A stretch of 64,000 nucleotides of DNA, taken from Neptunomonas concharum. GTDB taxonomy: Bacteria; Pseudomonadota; Gammaproteobacteria; Pseudomonadales; Balneatricaceae. The stretch is from positions 682,001 through 746,000 of the forward strand of contig NZ_CP043869.1 in the NCBI RefSeq assembly GCF_008630635.1. The letters run 5' to 3'. Within the stretch, counting starts at the first letter, position 1. Every line of letters begins with the position of its first letter. Of the stretch, positions 9,574-17,272 are shown in pieces. Under the pieces are notes generated by a model. It was not told the origin of the DNA and did no database searches. It saw only the letters and a list, made by a program, of their open reading frames with translations. The translations under genes and the position numbers were made by a program.

Positions 9574-11844
9574 ATGAGTAATTCAGTCGCTCCAAGTCTA
9601 TCACTATTACCAATGTCTGGCGGTGCAGTGTCGCAAAGCTTTAATAGCCAATTGCTAGCGGCTAATACGGCTGTAGTGCCTACAACGCAGGCTTTTGGTG
9701 ACTATTTGTCAGGTGCATACTCTCAAGCACGTTGGGCAGAAAGTAATACAAACCCAGAGCAGGACTCGAGTCGTCAAGATTTGCCGCCGAGCGGAAGTGT
9801 TTTGCCTTCAGCGGCAAGTGAATCATCTTCTGTAAGCTATCAGGAACTGGCAAATAGTGATCAAGCCGTATCAGGAGATGTGGTAGAAAATCTGTCTGGA
9901 AATGGCGTTGATTTAAATAGCTCTAATGGCGAATTGGTGGAAGGTGAGCTTGCCAAGGCAATAAAGCTCGCAATAGAAGAGCAAGATAAGGCTTTGTTGG
10001 GGCCTGGGCTCATAAGGGAGCCTGCCATCGCTAAGAGTATAAATATACAGCCGCTTGTCGAGGAGGGGTTGTTGGCTCAAACGGCTCAAACGGCTCAAAC
10101 GGCTCAAACGGCTCAAACGGCTCAAACGGCTCAAACGGCTCAAACGGCTCAAACGGCTCAAACGGCTCAAACGGCTCAAACGGCTCAAACGGCTCAAACG
10201 GCTCAAACGGCTCAAACGGCTCAAACGGCTCAAACGGCTCAAACGGCTCAAACGGCTCAAACGGCTCAAACGGCTCAAACGGCTCAAACGGCTCAAACGG
10301 CTCAAACGGCTCAAACGGCTCAAACGGCTCAAACGGCTCAAACGGCTCAAACGGCTCAAACGGCTCAAACGGCTCAAACGGCTCAAACGGCTCAAACGGC
10401 TCAAACGGCTCAAACGGCTCAAACGGCTCAAACGGCTCAAACGGCTCAAACGGCTCAAACGGCTCAAACGGCTCAAACGGCTCAAACGGCTCAAACGGCT
10501 CAAACGGCTCAAACGGCTCAAACGGCTCAAACGGCTCAAACGGCTCAAACGGCTCAAACGGCTCAAACGGCTCAAACGGCTCAAACGGCTCAAACGGCTC
10601 AACCGGCTCAACCGGCTCAACCGGCTCAAACGGCTCAAACGGCTCAACCGGCTCAACCGGCTCAACCGGCTCAAACGGCTCAACCGGCTCAACCGGCTCA
10701 ACCGGCTCAAACGGCTCAACCGGCTCAACCGGCTCAAACGGCTCAAACGGCTCAAACGGCTCAAACGGCTCAAACGGCTCAAACGGCTCAACCGGCTCAA
10801 ACGGCTCAACCGGCTCAACCGGCTCAACCGGCTCAAACGGCTCAACCGGCTCAACCGGCTCAACCGGCTCAACCGGCTCAACCGGCTCAACCGGCTCAAA
10901 CGGCTCAACCGGCTCAACCGGCTCAACCGGCTCAACCGGCTCAACCGGCTCAAACGGTTCAAACGGTTCAAACGGCTCAAACGGCTCAAACGGCTCAAAC
11001 GGCTCAACTGGCGCAAAAGGCTCAACCGGCTCAACCGGCTCAACCGGCTCAAACGGCTCAAACGGCTCAAACGGCTCAAGCGGCTCAACCGGCTCAACCG
11101 GCTCAAACAGTGCAGTCGGATAATAAGAAGGTATCGCGTAATAGCTTGTCTGCTGCAGAATCAGCGCAGCGCAGCGCTGACACTAGTATTGTCGGTGTTA
11201 ACTTGAAGTCTGAGGTTGTTGTGAAGAGCGGTGATCAAATCGTAGCTAAGAAACAACTTTCTGGTGTATCTCCGGTACGGGTAAGTGCCGAGAAAATAGA
11301 TTCGCCTATTAATTCAGCACAAGCTGAAAGCGTTACGGAAAAACCAACACAGATTGAGCAGTTCTCTATAGGGGCGCTGCATCAACCTACTTTATATCGC
11401 CCTTCTGCAGGTGTGGTATTGCAAATGCCCCAAGGTATTACACCTAATCATCCTGCGTGGCCTCAAGTGGTGTCTGAGCGTTTGGCTTGGGTTTCAGGTC
11501 AGCAAGTCCAAAGTGCAACGTTACAGCTTGATCCTCCAGAGTTGGGCTCCTTGCAAGTAAAACTCCAGATAAGCAATGAGCAGGTGAGTGTGACTTTTGT
11601 CTCTCCTCATGCCTCTACGCGGGATGCATTAGAGCAAAACCTGCCTCGCCTGCGTGAAATGCTTGCAGAGCAGGGGATGAGTTTGGGTGAATCTTTTGTA
11701 AATGACCAATCTTCTGGTGGTGGCAAGGGTGAAAGAGACGAATCTTCAGGGCGTATGGGCTATGACCTTTCGGCTGGAGAAGTGGAGACTTCGTCTGAGG
11801 TTGTTAGTCGCGGGAATGTATCTTTAGTGGATTATTACGCTTAA
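9574..11844 (+). CDS. fliK: Flagellar hook-length control protein FliK with giant repeat linker
   Basis: Exported ruler that measures the hook and triggers FlhB to switch export specificity. The C-terminal Flg_hook domain is intact (about residues 625-715: QSATLQLDPPELGSLQVKLQ, then LRGxx-like helix LPRLREMLAEQGMSLGE). The N-terminal 165 residues are Ser/Asn-rich. Between them lie 115 tandem Ala-Gln-Thr/Pro triplets, so the protein is 756 residues against roughly 400 in enteric bacteria. ATG 9574 has GGTGG 5 bp upstream and is preferred to the in-frame ATG at 9562. It follows fliJ in the standard order. Confidence 0.93.
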   Translation: MSNSVAPSLSLLPMSGGAVSQSFNSQLLAANTAVVPTTQAFGDYLSGAYSQARWAESNTNPEQDSSRQDLPPSGSVLPSAASESSSVSYQELANSDQAVSGDVVENLSGNGVDLNSSNGELVEGELAKAIKLAIEEQDKALLGPGLIREPAIAKSINIQPLVEEGLLAQTAQTAQTAQTAQTAQTAQTAQTAQTAQTAQTAQTAQTAQTAQTAQTAQTAQTAQTAQTAQTAQTAQTAQTAQTAQTAQTAQTAQTAQTAQTAQTAQTAQTAQTAQTAQTAQTAQTAQTAQTAQTAQTAQTAQTAQTAQTAQTAQTAQTAQTAQTAQTAQTAQTAQTAQTAQTAQPAQPAQPAQTAQTAQPAQPAQPAQTAQPAQPAQPAQTAQPAQPAQTAQTAQTAQTAQTAQTAQPAQTAQPAQPAQPAQTAQPAQPAQPAQPAQPAQPAQTAQPAQPAQPAQPAQPAQTVQTVQTAQTAQTAQTAQLAQKAQPAQPAQPAQTAQTAQTAQAAQPAQPAQTVQSDNKKVSRNSLSAAESAQRSADTSIVGVNLKSEVVVKSGDQIVAKKQLSGVSPVRVSAEKIDSPINSAQAESVTEKPTQIEQFSIGALHQPTLYRPSAGVVLQMPQGITPNHPAWPQVVSERLAWVSGQQVQSATLQLDPPELGSLQVKLQISNEQVSVTFVSPHASTRDALEQNLPRLREMLAEQGMSLGESFVNDQSSGGGKGERDESSGRMGYDLSAGEVETSSEVVSRGNVSLVDYYA
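10075..11109 (+). repeat. 115-copy 9-bp tandem repeat inside fliK
   Basis: Unit GCTCAAACG encodes Ala-Gln-Thr. From 10075 to 10596 there are 58 apparently identical units; from 10597 to 11109 another 57 units mix ACG (Thr) with CCG (Pro) and a few GTT, CTG, GCG and AAG changes. The period holds exactly, (11109-10075+1)/9 = 115, with no frame-breaking indel. The array also leaves spurious open frames on both strands. Confidence 0.97.
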
Positions 11845-11924
11845 ACTCCGGTCGCGCTATCTCTATGTTATATTTATACTATTGATATATTGGTCTTGGA
11901 TGGCGATAACAGGAGAGTAAGTGC

Positions 11925-12437
11925 ATGGCTGAGGCAGAATCGGTAGCAGAGGCCGCTGAAGGCGGAAAATCAAAGAAAAAACTTATCATCTTTATTGTTA
12001 TAGGGGCATTGCTGATCGCTGCGCTGGGTGCAGGAGCTGCTTTTTTTCTTCTAGGTGGTCAATCAGATGAGACGGTGGCTCCCGCAGAGCCGGTTAGAAA
12101 AGAAGCCATCTATTCTAAAGTCAGGACGTTGGAGGGAAAACCTTCATTTGTTGCAACCTTGCAGTCAAGTGATGGTAAAAGGCACTACCTACAAACGTTT
12201 GTAGAGGCAAAAAGCAGAGATCAGGATGTGGTCGACGCATTGACATTGCATATGCCGTTAATTGTTGCGCGAATGAATAATTTGTTTGCGAAGCAGTCTT
12301 TTGAAGAGCTGCAAACGATTGAAGGCAAAGAACGCCTTCGTCAAGCCTCGACCGAGTTAGTGCAAGGTATTCTTCAAGAAAAAATTGGTAAACCGGGTGT
12401 TGAAATGATCCTGTTTACTAACTTTGTTATGCAGTAG
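11925..12437 (+). CDS. fliL: Flagellar basal body-associated protein FliL
   Basis: Single-pass inner-membrane protein that forms a ring around the stator and aids torque under load. 170 residues: short Ala/Glu-rich cytoplasmic head, membrane helix at about 20-43 (LIIFIVIGALLIAALGAGAA) and a periplasmic domain ending in the typical ILFTNFVMQ. Start ATG is preceded by AGGAGAG. It is followed by fliM after 20 bp, as in most flagellar clusters. Confidence 0.94.
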   Translation: MAEAESVAEAAEGGKSKKKLIIFIVIGALLIAALGAGAAFFLLGGQSDETVAPAEPVRKEAIYSKVRTLEGKPSFVATLQSSDGKRHYLQTFVEAKSRDQDVVDALTLHMPLIVARMNNLFAKQSFEELQTIEGKERLRQASTELVQGILQEKIGKPGVEMILFTNFVMQ

Positions 12438-12457
12438 GCTTAGGAAGCTAAACGCCA

Positions 12458-13438
12458 ATGTCTGTTAAAGATCTGCTATCTCAAGACGAAATTGACGCGC
12501 TACTTCATGGTGTTGATGACGGCGATGTTGAAACTGCCGAGGTTGAGGAGGAACTGGAGGAAGGTGCTGTTCGCTCTTACGACCTAGCTAGTCATGAACG
12601 TATTGTTCGTGGCCGAATGCCGACGTTGGAGATGATTAATGAGCGCTTTGCTCGGCACACGCGTAACAGCTTATTTAATTTGTTGCGACGCACGGCAGAT
12701 GTCACGGTCGGTGAAGTACAGGTGATGAAGTATGGGGACTATATTCATACACTGTATGTTCCCACGAGTATGAATTTGGTTAAAGTGCCTCCTTTGAGAG
12801 GAACTGCACTCTTCATTATGGATGCGAAGCTGGTATTCAAGTTAGTGGATAACTTTTTTGGTGGAGATGGTCGTCACGCTAAAATCGAAGGCCGGGACTT
12901 TACGCCAACAGAAACCCGCTTGGTGCAAAAGACCTTGGATCTTTTTTTTAGTGACTTGGTAGAAGCATGGCGTCCCGTTATGGCTATTGGCTTCGAGCGT
13001 GTTGGGCATGAAATGAATCCGGCGATGGCCAATGCGGTTAGCCCGTCAGAAGTGGTTGTGGTGAGCACGTTCCAAGTGGACTTGGATGGTGGAGTGGGCG
13101 AGTTTCATATTACTTTGCCTTACTCAATGATAGAGCCTATACGTGACCTGCTGGTGTCAGGTTTTCAGCCTGCTGAAGATGAAAAAGATGATCGCTGGGT
13201 GGTTGCTTTACGACGCGATATTATGTTGGCGCCAATGCAAATTAACCTTCGTATTGCCGAGCGGGAGTTGACACTTAGGGATGTAATGGAATTAGAGGCA
13301 GGTGATGTTATCCCTGTTGAGATTCCTGAAAGTTTAACGTTAAAGGCTAATTCAGTACCTGTGTTCAAATGCAAGATGGGAACCGCACGCGGCAATCTAG
13401 CGGTGAAAATTGTAAGTCAAATACCTAGGCACGATTAG
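12458..13438 (+). CDS. fliM: Flagellar motor switch protein FliM
   Basis: C-ring protein that binds phospho-CheY and sets rotation direction. 326 residues. The N-terminal CheY-docking peptide is present as LLSQDEIDALLHG (residues 6-18), followed by the CheC-like middle domain with the GGDG motif (NFFGGDGRHAK) and a C-terminal SpoA/FliN-like domain (GDVIPVEIPESLTLKANSVP). fliN follows after 24 bp. Confidence 0.97.
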   Translation: MSVKDLLSQDEIDALLHGVDDGDVETAEVEEELEEGAVRSYDLASHERIVRGRMPTLEMINERFARHTRNSLFNLLRRTADVTVGEVQVMKYGDYIHTLYVPTSMNLVKVPPLRGTALFIMDAKLVFKLVDNFFGGDGRHAKIEGRDFTPTETRLVQKTLDLFFSDLVEAWRPVMAIGFERVGHEMNPAMANAVSPSEVVVVSTFQVDLDGGVGEFHITLPYSMIEPIRDLLVSGFQPAEDEKDDRWVVALRRDIMLAPMQINLRIAERELTLRDVMELEAGDVIPVEIPESLTLKANSVPVFKCKMGTARGNLAVKIVSQIPRHD

Positions 13439-13462
13439 TGCCAGTTCTTCTGAGAAGTCGTA

Positions 13463-13870
13463 ATGAGTGAAACAACAGAAAATAATGAAATGGACGACGA
13501 TCAGCAAGCGATGGCTGATGAGTGGGCATCCGCTTTAGCTGAGCAAACTACTGACGCATCCAGTGCTGTTGAATTTGACGAACTGCAAGATGAATCAGTT
13601 CCCGTGAATGACCCTAAATTGGATGTTATTCTGGATATTCCAGTGACGCTTTCGATGGAGGTGGGGAATACGGATATCTCCATTCGCAACTTGTTGCAAC
13701 TGAGCCAAGGTTCAGTCGTGGAGCTTGATCGTGTTGCGGGAGAACCTTTAGATGTCATGATAAATGGCACATTAATCGCCCATGGCGAGGTTGTTGTTGT
13801 TAATGATCGTTATGGTATTCGCTTGACGGATGTGATTAGCCCACAAGAACGCATTAAGCGTCTGCGTTAA
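13463..13870 (+). CDS. fliN: Flagellar motor switch protein FliN
   Basis: Forms the lower part of the C ring with FliM and docks FliH. 135 residues: acidic N-terminal tail (1-50), then the SpoA fold with DVILDIPVTLSMEVGNTDI, LLQLSQGSVVELDRVAGEP and NDRYGIRLTDVISPQERIKRL, which is the near-invariant FliN ending. It is followed within 2 bp by fliO. Confidence 0.96.
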   Translation: MSETTENNEMDDDQQAMADEWASALAEQTTDASSAVEFDELQDESVPVNDPKLDVILDIPVTLSMEVGNTDISIRNLLQLSQGSVVELDRVAGEPLDVMINGTLIAHGEVVVVNDRYGIRLTDVISPQERIKRLR

Positions 13871-13872
13871 CG

Positions 13873-14211
13873 ATGAGCCAGGATCCTACTATTACGTTTC
13901 AGTCCATAGCGCAGGTTATTCTAGGGCTGGGGTTGGTTGTGGCTCTGATTATTGGCTTGGCATGGTTGTTCCGTCGAGTGTCTGCCTTAAATCTTCCTCA
14001 TCAAAAAATGAAAGTGGTAGCCTCTTTAGCCTTGGGGACTAGAGAGAAGGCTGTGTTGGTTGAGGTGGGAGCGAAGCAAGTGCTGCTTGGTGTTGCGCCG
14101 GGGCGAGTGACGCATCTAGTCACCTTTGATGAGCACGTTGTAGGTGATACCTCATCAAATGAGTTTGCTAAGGTGATGAAAGAGGTTAGTAGTACCGAGG
14201 GCCAAAAATGA
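13873..14211 (+). CDS. fliO: Flagellar export gate assembly protein FliO
   Basis: Small inner-membrane protein that helps FliP assemble into the export gate. 112 residues with one membrane helix near the N-terminus (about 13-35, [21 protein letters not shown]) and a small basic cytoplasmic domain ([22 protein letters not shown], the FliO hallmark region). The stop overlaps the fliP start by 4 bp. Confidence 0.9.
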   Translation: MSQDPTITFQSIAQVILGLGLVVALIIGLAWLFRRVSALNLPHQKMKVVASLALGTREKAVLVEVGAKQVLLGVAPGRVTHLVTFDEHVVGDTSSNEFAKVMKEVSSTEGQK

Positions 14212-14945
14212 AAATTTTGCTTTTGGTTGTAGCGCTTATATTTCCTATGATCGGGTTCGCAGCAGATCCAGGTATTCCCGCCGTAAGTGTTACGACAACA
14301 CCAGAGGGTGGCACAAACTACAGTGTAACTATACAAATTCTTGCTCTCATGACCATGCTGACATTCTTGCCAGCCATGCTCATGATGATGACCTCTTTTA
14401 CCCGCATTATTATTGTATTTGCTATTTTAAGACAGGCGTTGGGCTTGCAGCAGACTCCCTCGAATCAGGTCATAGTCGGGCTCTCGTTGTTTCTAACGTT
14501 TTTTATCATGTCGCCCGTTTTGGAAGAGGTCAATCAGCGTGCGGTGCAGCCATATTTGAATGAGGAGTTGGATACAATGAGTGCTGTTAAGGCAGCCGGT
14601 GAGCCTTTTCATCAGTTTATGCTGCATCAAACGCGTGAGAATGATTTAAATCTTTTCTTACGCATCTCTAAATCCCCACCCGTTGAAACGCCTGCTGATA
14701 TCCCTTTTACCGTTTTAGTACCTGCTTTTGTGACTAGTGAGCTTAAAACGGCGTTTCAAATAGGCTTTATGCTGTTTATTCCTTTTCTGGTCATAGATCT
14801 TGTTGTGGCTAGTGTGCTGATGGCGATGGGTATGATGATGTTGTCACCAGTGATTATCTCCTTGCCGTTTAAAATTATGCTGTTTGTGCTCGTGGATGGC
14901 TGGGCTATGATAGTTGGCACGTTGGCAGCTAGTTTTGGTATTTAA
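14208..14945 (+). CDS. fliP: Flagellar export gate protein FliP
   Basis: Core channel subunit of the export gate (FliP5Q4R1). 245 residues with a cleavable signal peptide ending around GFAAD, then four membrane segments. Conserved pieces: [37 protein letters not shown] and the C-terminal [20 protein letters not shown] with [12 protein letters not shown]. Coupled to fliO by a 4-bp overlap. Confidence 0.97.
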   Translation: MKILLLVVALIFPMIGFAADPGIPAVSVTTTPEGGTNYSVTIQILALMTMLTFLPAMLMMMTSFTRIIIVFAILRQALGLQQTPSNQVIVGLSLFLTFFIMSPVLEEVNQRAVQPYLNEELDTMSAVKAAGEPFHQFMLHQTRENDLNLFLRISKSPPVETPADIPFTVLVPAFVTSELKTAFQIGFMLFIPFLVIDLVVASVLMAMGMMMLSPVIISLPFKIMLFVLVDGWAMIVGTLAASFGI

Positions 14946-14962
14946 AGCATCGGGAGGAGTGA

Positions 14963-15232
14963 ATGACACCTCAATTGATCCTTGATCTTTTTGGCGAAGC
15001 CTTATGGTTGGTCGTTATACTGGTTTCTGTGATTGTCGTACCGAGTCTGCTGGTGGGTTTGGTTATAGCTGTTTTTCAAGCAGCAACTCAGATCAATGAA
15101 CAGACCTTGAGCTTTCTTCCCAGGTTGTTAGTGATTTTGATGATTATCATGCTCATGGGGCCTTGGATGGTGACAAAATTATCTGATCAATTTCATAAAA
15201 TTTTTGACAGTATTCCAGTGATGATTGGTTGA
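14963..15232 (+). CDS. fliQ: Flagellar export gate protein FliQ
   Basis: 89-residue gate subunit with two membrane helices (about 15-40 and 50-72). Family features: SVIVVPSLLVGLVIAVFQAA, then TQINEQTLSFLPRLL. A GGGAGGAG ribosome site precedes the ATG. The order fliP-fliQ-fliR is standard. Confidence 0.96.
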   Translation: MTPQLILDLFGEALWLVVILVSVIVVPSLLVGLVIAVFQAATQINEQTLSFLPRLLVILMIIMLMGPWMVTKLSDQFHKIFDSIPVMIG

Positions 15233-15233
15233 T

Positions 15234-16019
15234 ATGTTAGATGTCAGCCTGATTCAGATTGAGCAATGGGTAAGCGCTTTTATGTTGCCCTTGTTTCGGG
15301 TTGCTTCCTTTCTGATGGCTATGCCAATTATTGGTACGCGCTTAGTGCCAGTTAGAATACGTTTAGGTCTTGCTCTTCTGATCACGGCTTTGCTTGTGCC
15401 TATACTTCCCAAGCCGGAGGTGATGAGTGGACTGGATTTTAATACCTATCTTGTCATTGCTCAGCAGGTGCTGATTGGCTCAGCGCTTGGATTTACATTG
15501 CACGTAATGTTTCAAGTTTTTGCAGTCGGAGGGCAGCTTATTGCCAACCAGATGGGCTTGGGCTTTGCTTCCATGACAGACCCTTCTAATGGGGTATCTA
15601 TCGTCGTGTTGGGGCAATTCTACATGATGATGACAACGTTGATGTTTTTGGCGATGGACGGTCATCTGATAATGTTAAACATCATCACACAGAGTTTTTA
15701 TGTGATGCCTGTGGATGTGGTCAATTTAGGTGCTATAAAATTTATTGATATTGCATTGGCTGGAACGTGGATGTTTAGCGGTGCATTGTTGATGTCTCTA
15801 CCAGCGGTAACCTCACTGCTCGTGGTTAACTTATCGTTTGGAATCATGACGAAAGCTGCACCGCAATTAAATATCTTCGCTATTGGTTTTCCATTTACCA
15901 TGACCCTTGGGTTGTTGATTACATGGTTGAGCTTATCTGGGTTTTTGGGTCAATTTGAGCTTATTGCGGATTACGCATTGAGTTTGATAGGTCAGTTGCT
16001 GGAGGTGCCGCATGGCTGA
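15234..16019 (+). CDS. fliR: Flagellar export gate protein FliR
   Basis: Gate subunit that completes the FliPQR channel and contacts FlhB. 261 residues with about six membrane segments; conserved RVASFLMAMPIIGTRLVPVR near the N-terminus and GLGFASMTDPSNG. ATG at 15234, directly after the fliQ stop, is preferred over the TTG at 15225. The 3' end overlaps flhB by 8 bp. Confidence 0.95.
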   Translation: MLDVSLIQIEQWVSAFMLPLFRVASFLMAMPIIGTRLVPVRIRLGLALLITALLVPILPKPEVMSGLDFNTYLVIAQQVLIGSALGFTLHVMFQVFAVGGQLIANQMGLGFASMTDPSNGVSIVVLGQFYMMMTTLMFLAMDGHLIMLNIITQSFYVMPVDVVNLGAIKFIDIALAGTWMFSGALLMSLPAVTSLLVVNLSFGIMTKAAPQLNIFAIGFPFTMTLGLLITWLSLSGFLGQFELIADYALSLIGQLLEVPHG

Positions 16020-17151
16020 AGAAACGGGCCAGGAAAAAACCGAAGATCCCACCCCCAAGCGAATGAGGGAAGCGCGTGAAAAAGGCGATATCCCTCGCTC
16101 CAAAGAGCTTAATGCAACAGCGCTATTACTAGCAGCCGCTGGCGGAATGTTGCTTTTTGGCAGTTCTGCAGCGCATCAGTTAGCCGCAATGATGGCGGGT
16201 AATTTTGAACTTCGGCGTGAGCAATTTTTTGATAGTCAGCTCATGATTGCGCAATTGGCACTCTCTTTTGAGGATGCAGTGTGGGCGGTGCTTGGCTTTA
16301 TGGTTGTGGTCGCCTTGGCTGCTCTCATAGGACCGATTGCTCTGGGCGGGTGGAACTTTAGTGCGCAAGCGATTCAACCTAAAATGAGTCGTTTAAATCC
16401 CTTGGCGGGCATTAAGCGGATGTTTTCTTTAAAAGCGTTAGTGGAGCTAGGGAAAGCGTTTGCGAAATTCGCATTAGTGGCTTCATTTGCTGTTGCCGTC
16501 CTGTTAGCGGTTGAGCCTAAGTTGTTGGCCTTGGGGGGGCAAGATGTCCGGGCAGCAGCAGGATATGCGGTAGAGATGATTGGCTGGGCTTTTTTGGTGA
16601 TCAGCTCAAGCCTGATCATTATATCTTTAGTGGACGTGCCCTATCAGTTACATGATTACTCGCATAAATTAAAAATGACGCTTCAGGAGGTCAAGGATGA
16701 GATGAAGAATACGGAGGGTAAACCTGAAGTAAAAGGTCGCATCAGGCAGCTCCAGCGTGAAATTGCTCAGCGACAGATGATGCAGGAAGTGCCTACCGCT
16801 GATGTGGTGATAACCAACCCTACCCACTATTCCGTTGCATTAAAATATATGTCAGGGTCGCGCGAGGCTCCTGTGGTGGTTGCAAAGGGTGTGGACTTTA
16901 TAGCACTTAAAATCCGTGAAATTGCTGACGAGCATGGTGTCCCTGTTTTACAAGCCCCACCTCTTTCTCGAGCACTCTATCACAGCACGGAAATAGACCA
17001 AGAGATACCAACGGCACTTTATAAGACAGTTGCCCAGATACTTGCTTATGTATTCCAGCTAAAACGCTACCAAGCGGATCGCTCAGAAGGTAAACCCGTG
17101 CTTCCTGCAGAGCACGAGCTTGAAATTCCCGATGCTTATCGATTTGATTAA
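16012..17151 (+). CDS. flhB: Flagellar export switch protein FlhB
   Basis: Membrane protein controlling the switch from rod/hook to filament export. 379 residues: basic N-terminus (GQEKTEDPTPKRMREAREKG), four membrane helices (about 30-215) and the cytoplasmic domain with the self-cleaving NPTH motif (VITNPTHYSVALKY, about residue 269). The C-terminal half is homologous to the stand-alone protein encoded at 29069-29347. It overlaps fliR by 8 bp; 121 bp with no gene or clear promoter separate it from flhA. Confidence 0.97.
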   Translation: MAEETGQEKTEDPTPKRMREAREKGDIPRSKELNATALLLAAAGGMLLFGSSAAHQLAAMMAGNFELRREQFFDSQLMIAQLALSFEDAVWAVLGFMVVVALAALIGPIALGGWNFSAQAIQPKMSRLNPLAGIKRMFSLKALVELGKAFAKFALVASFAVAVLLAVEPKLLALGGQDVRAAAGYAVEMIGWAFLVISSSLIIISLVDVPYQLHDYSHKLKMTLQEVKDEMKNTEGKPEVKGRIRQLQREIAQRQMMQEVPTADVVITNPTHYSVALKYMSGSREAPVVVAKGVDFIALKIREIADEHGVPVLQAPPLSRALYHSTEIDQEIPTALYKTVAQILAYVFQLKRYQADRSEGKPVLPAEHELEIPDAYRFD

Positions 17152-17272
17152 TCTGGCTTAATTCTTGCAAAAACTAACCGTATATAAGTCTTATTTGGGT
17201 TGTATGCCCTCAATATGTCAATAATTTGGCATTCTTTGTGGGGTTTTGTTGTTTTTTTGACGCGAGGTTGGG

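Noticed and set aside
10075-11109. Possible CRISPR array
   Set aside because: Units are 9 bp and contiguous, without spacers, and lie in a coding frame.
9913-11206. Long open frames on the minus strand and in another plus frame over the fliK repeat (Leu-Ser-Arg and Leu-Lys-Arg polymers)
   Set aside because: A 9-bp stop-free repeat leaves extra frames open. They lack ribosome sites and family features, and the FliK frame is clearly real at its conserved C-terminus.
17227-17243. Possible sigma-54 promoter before flhA (TTTGGCATTCTTTGTGG)
   Set aside because: The -24 GG is present, but the -12 element reads GG where GC is required; too weak to list.
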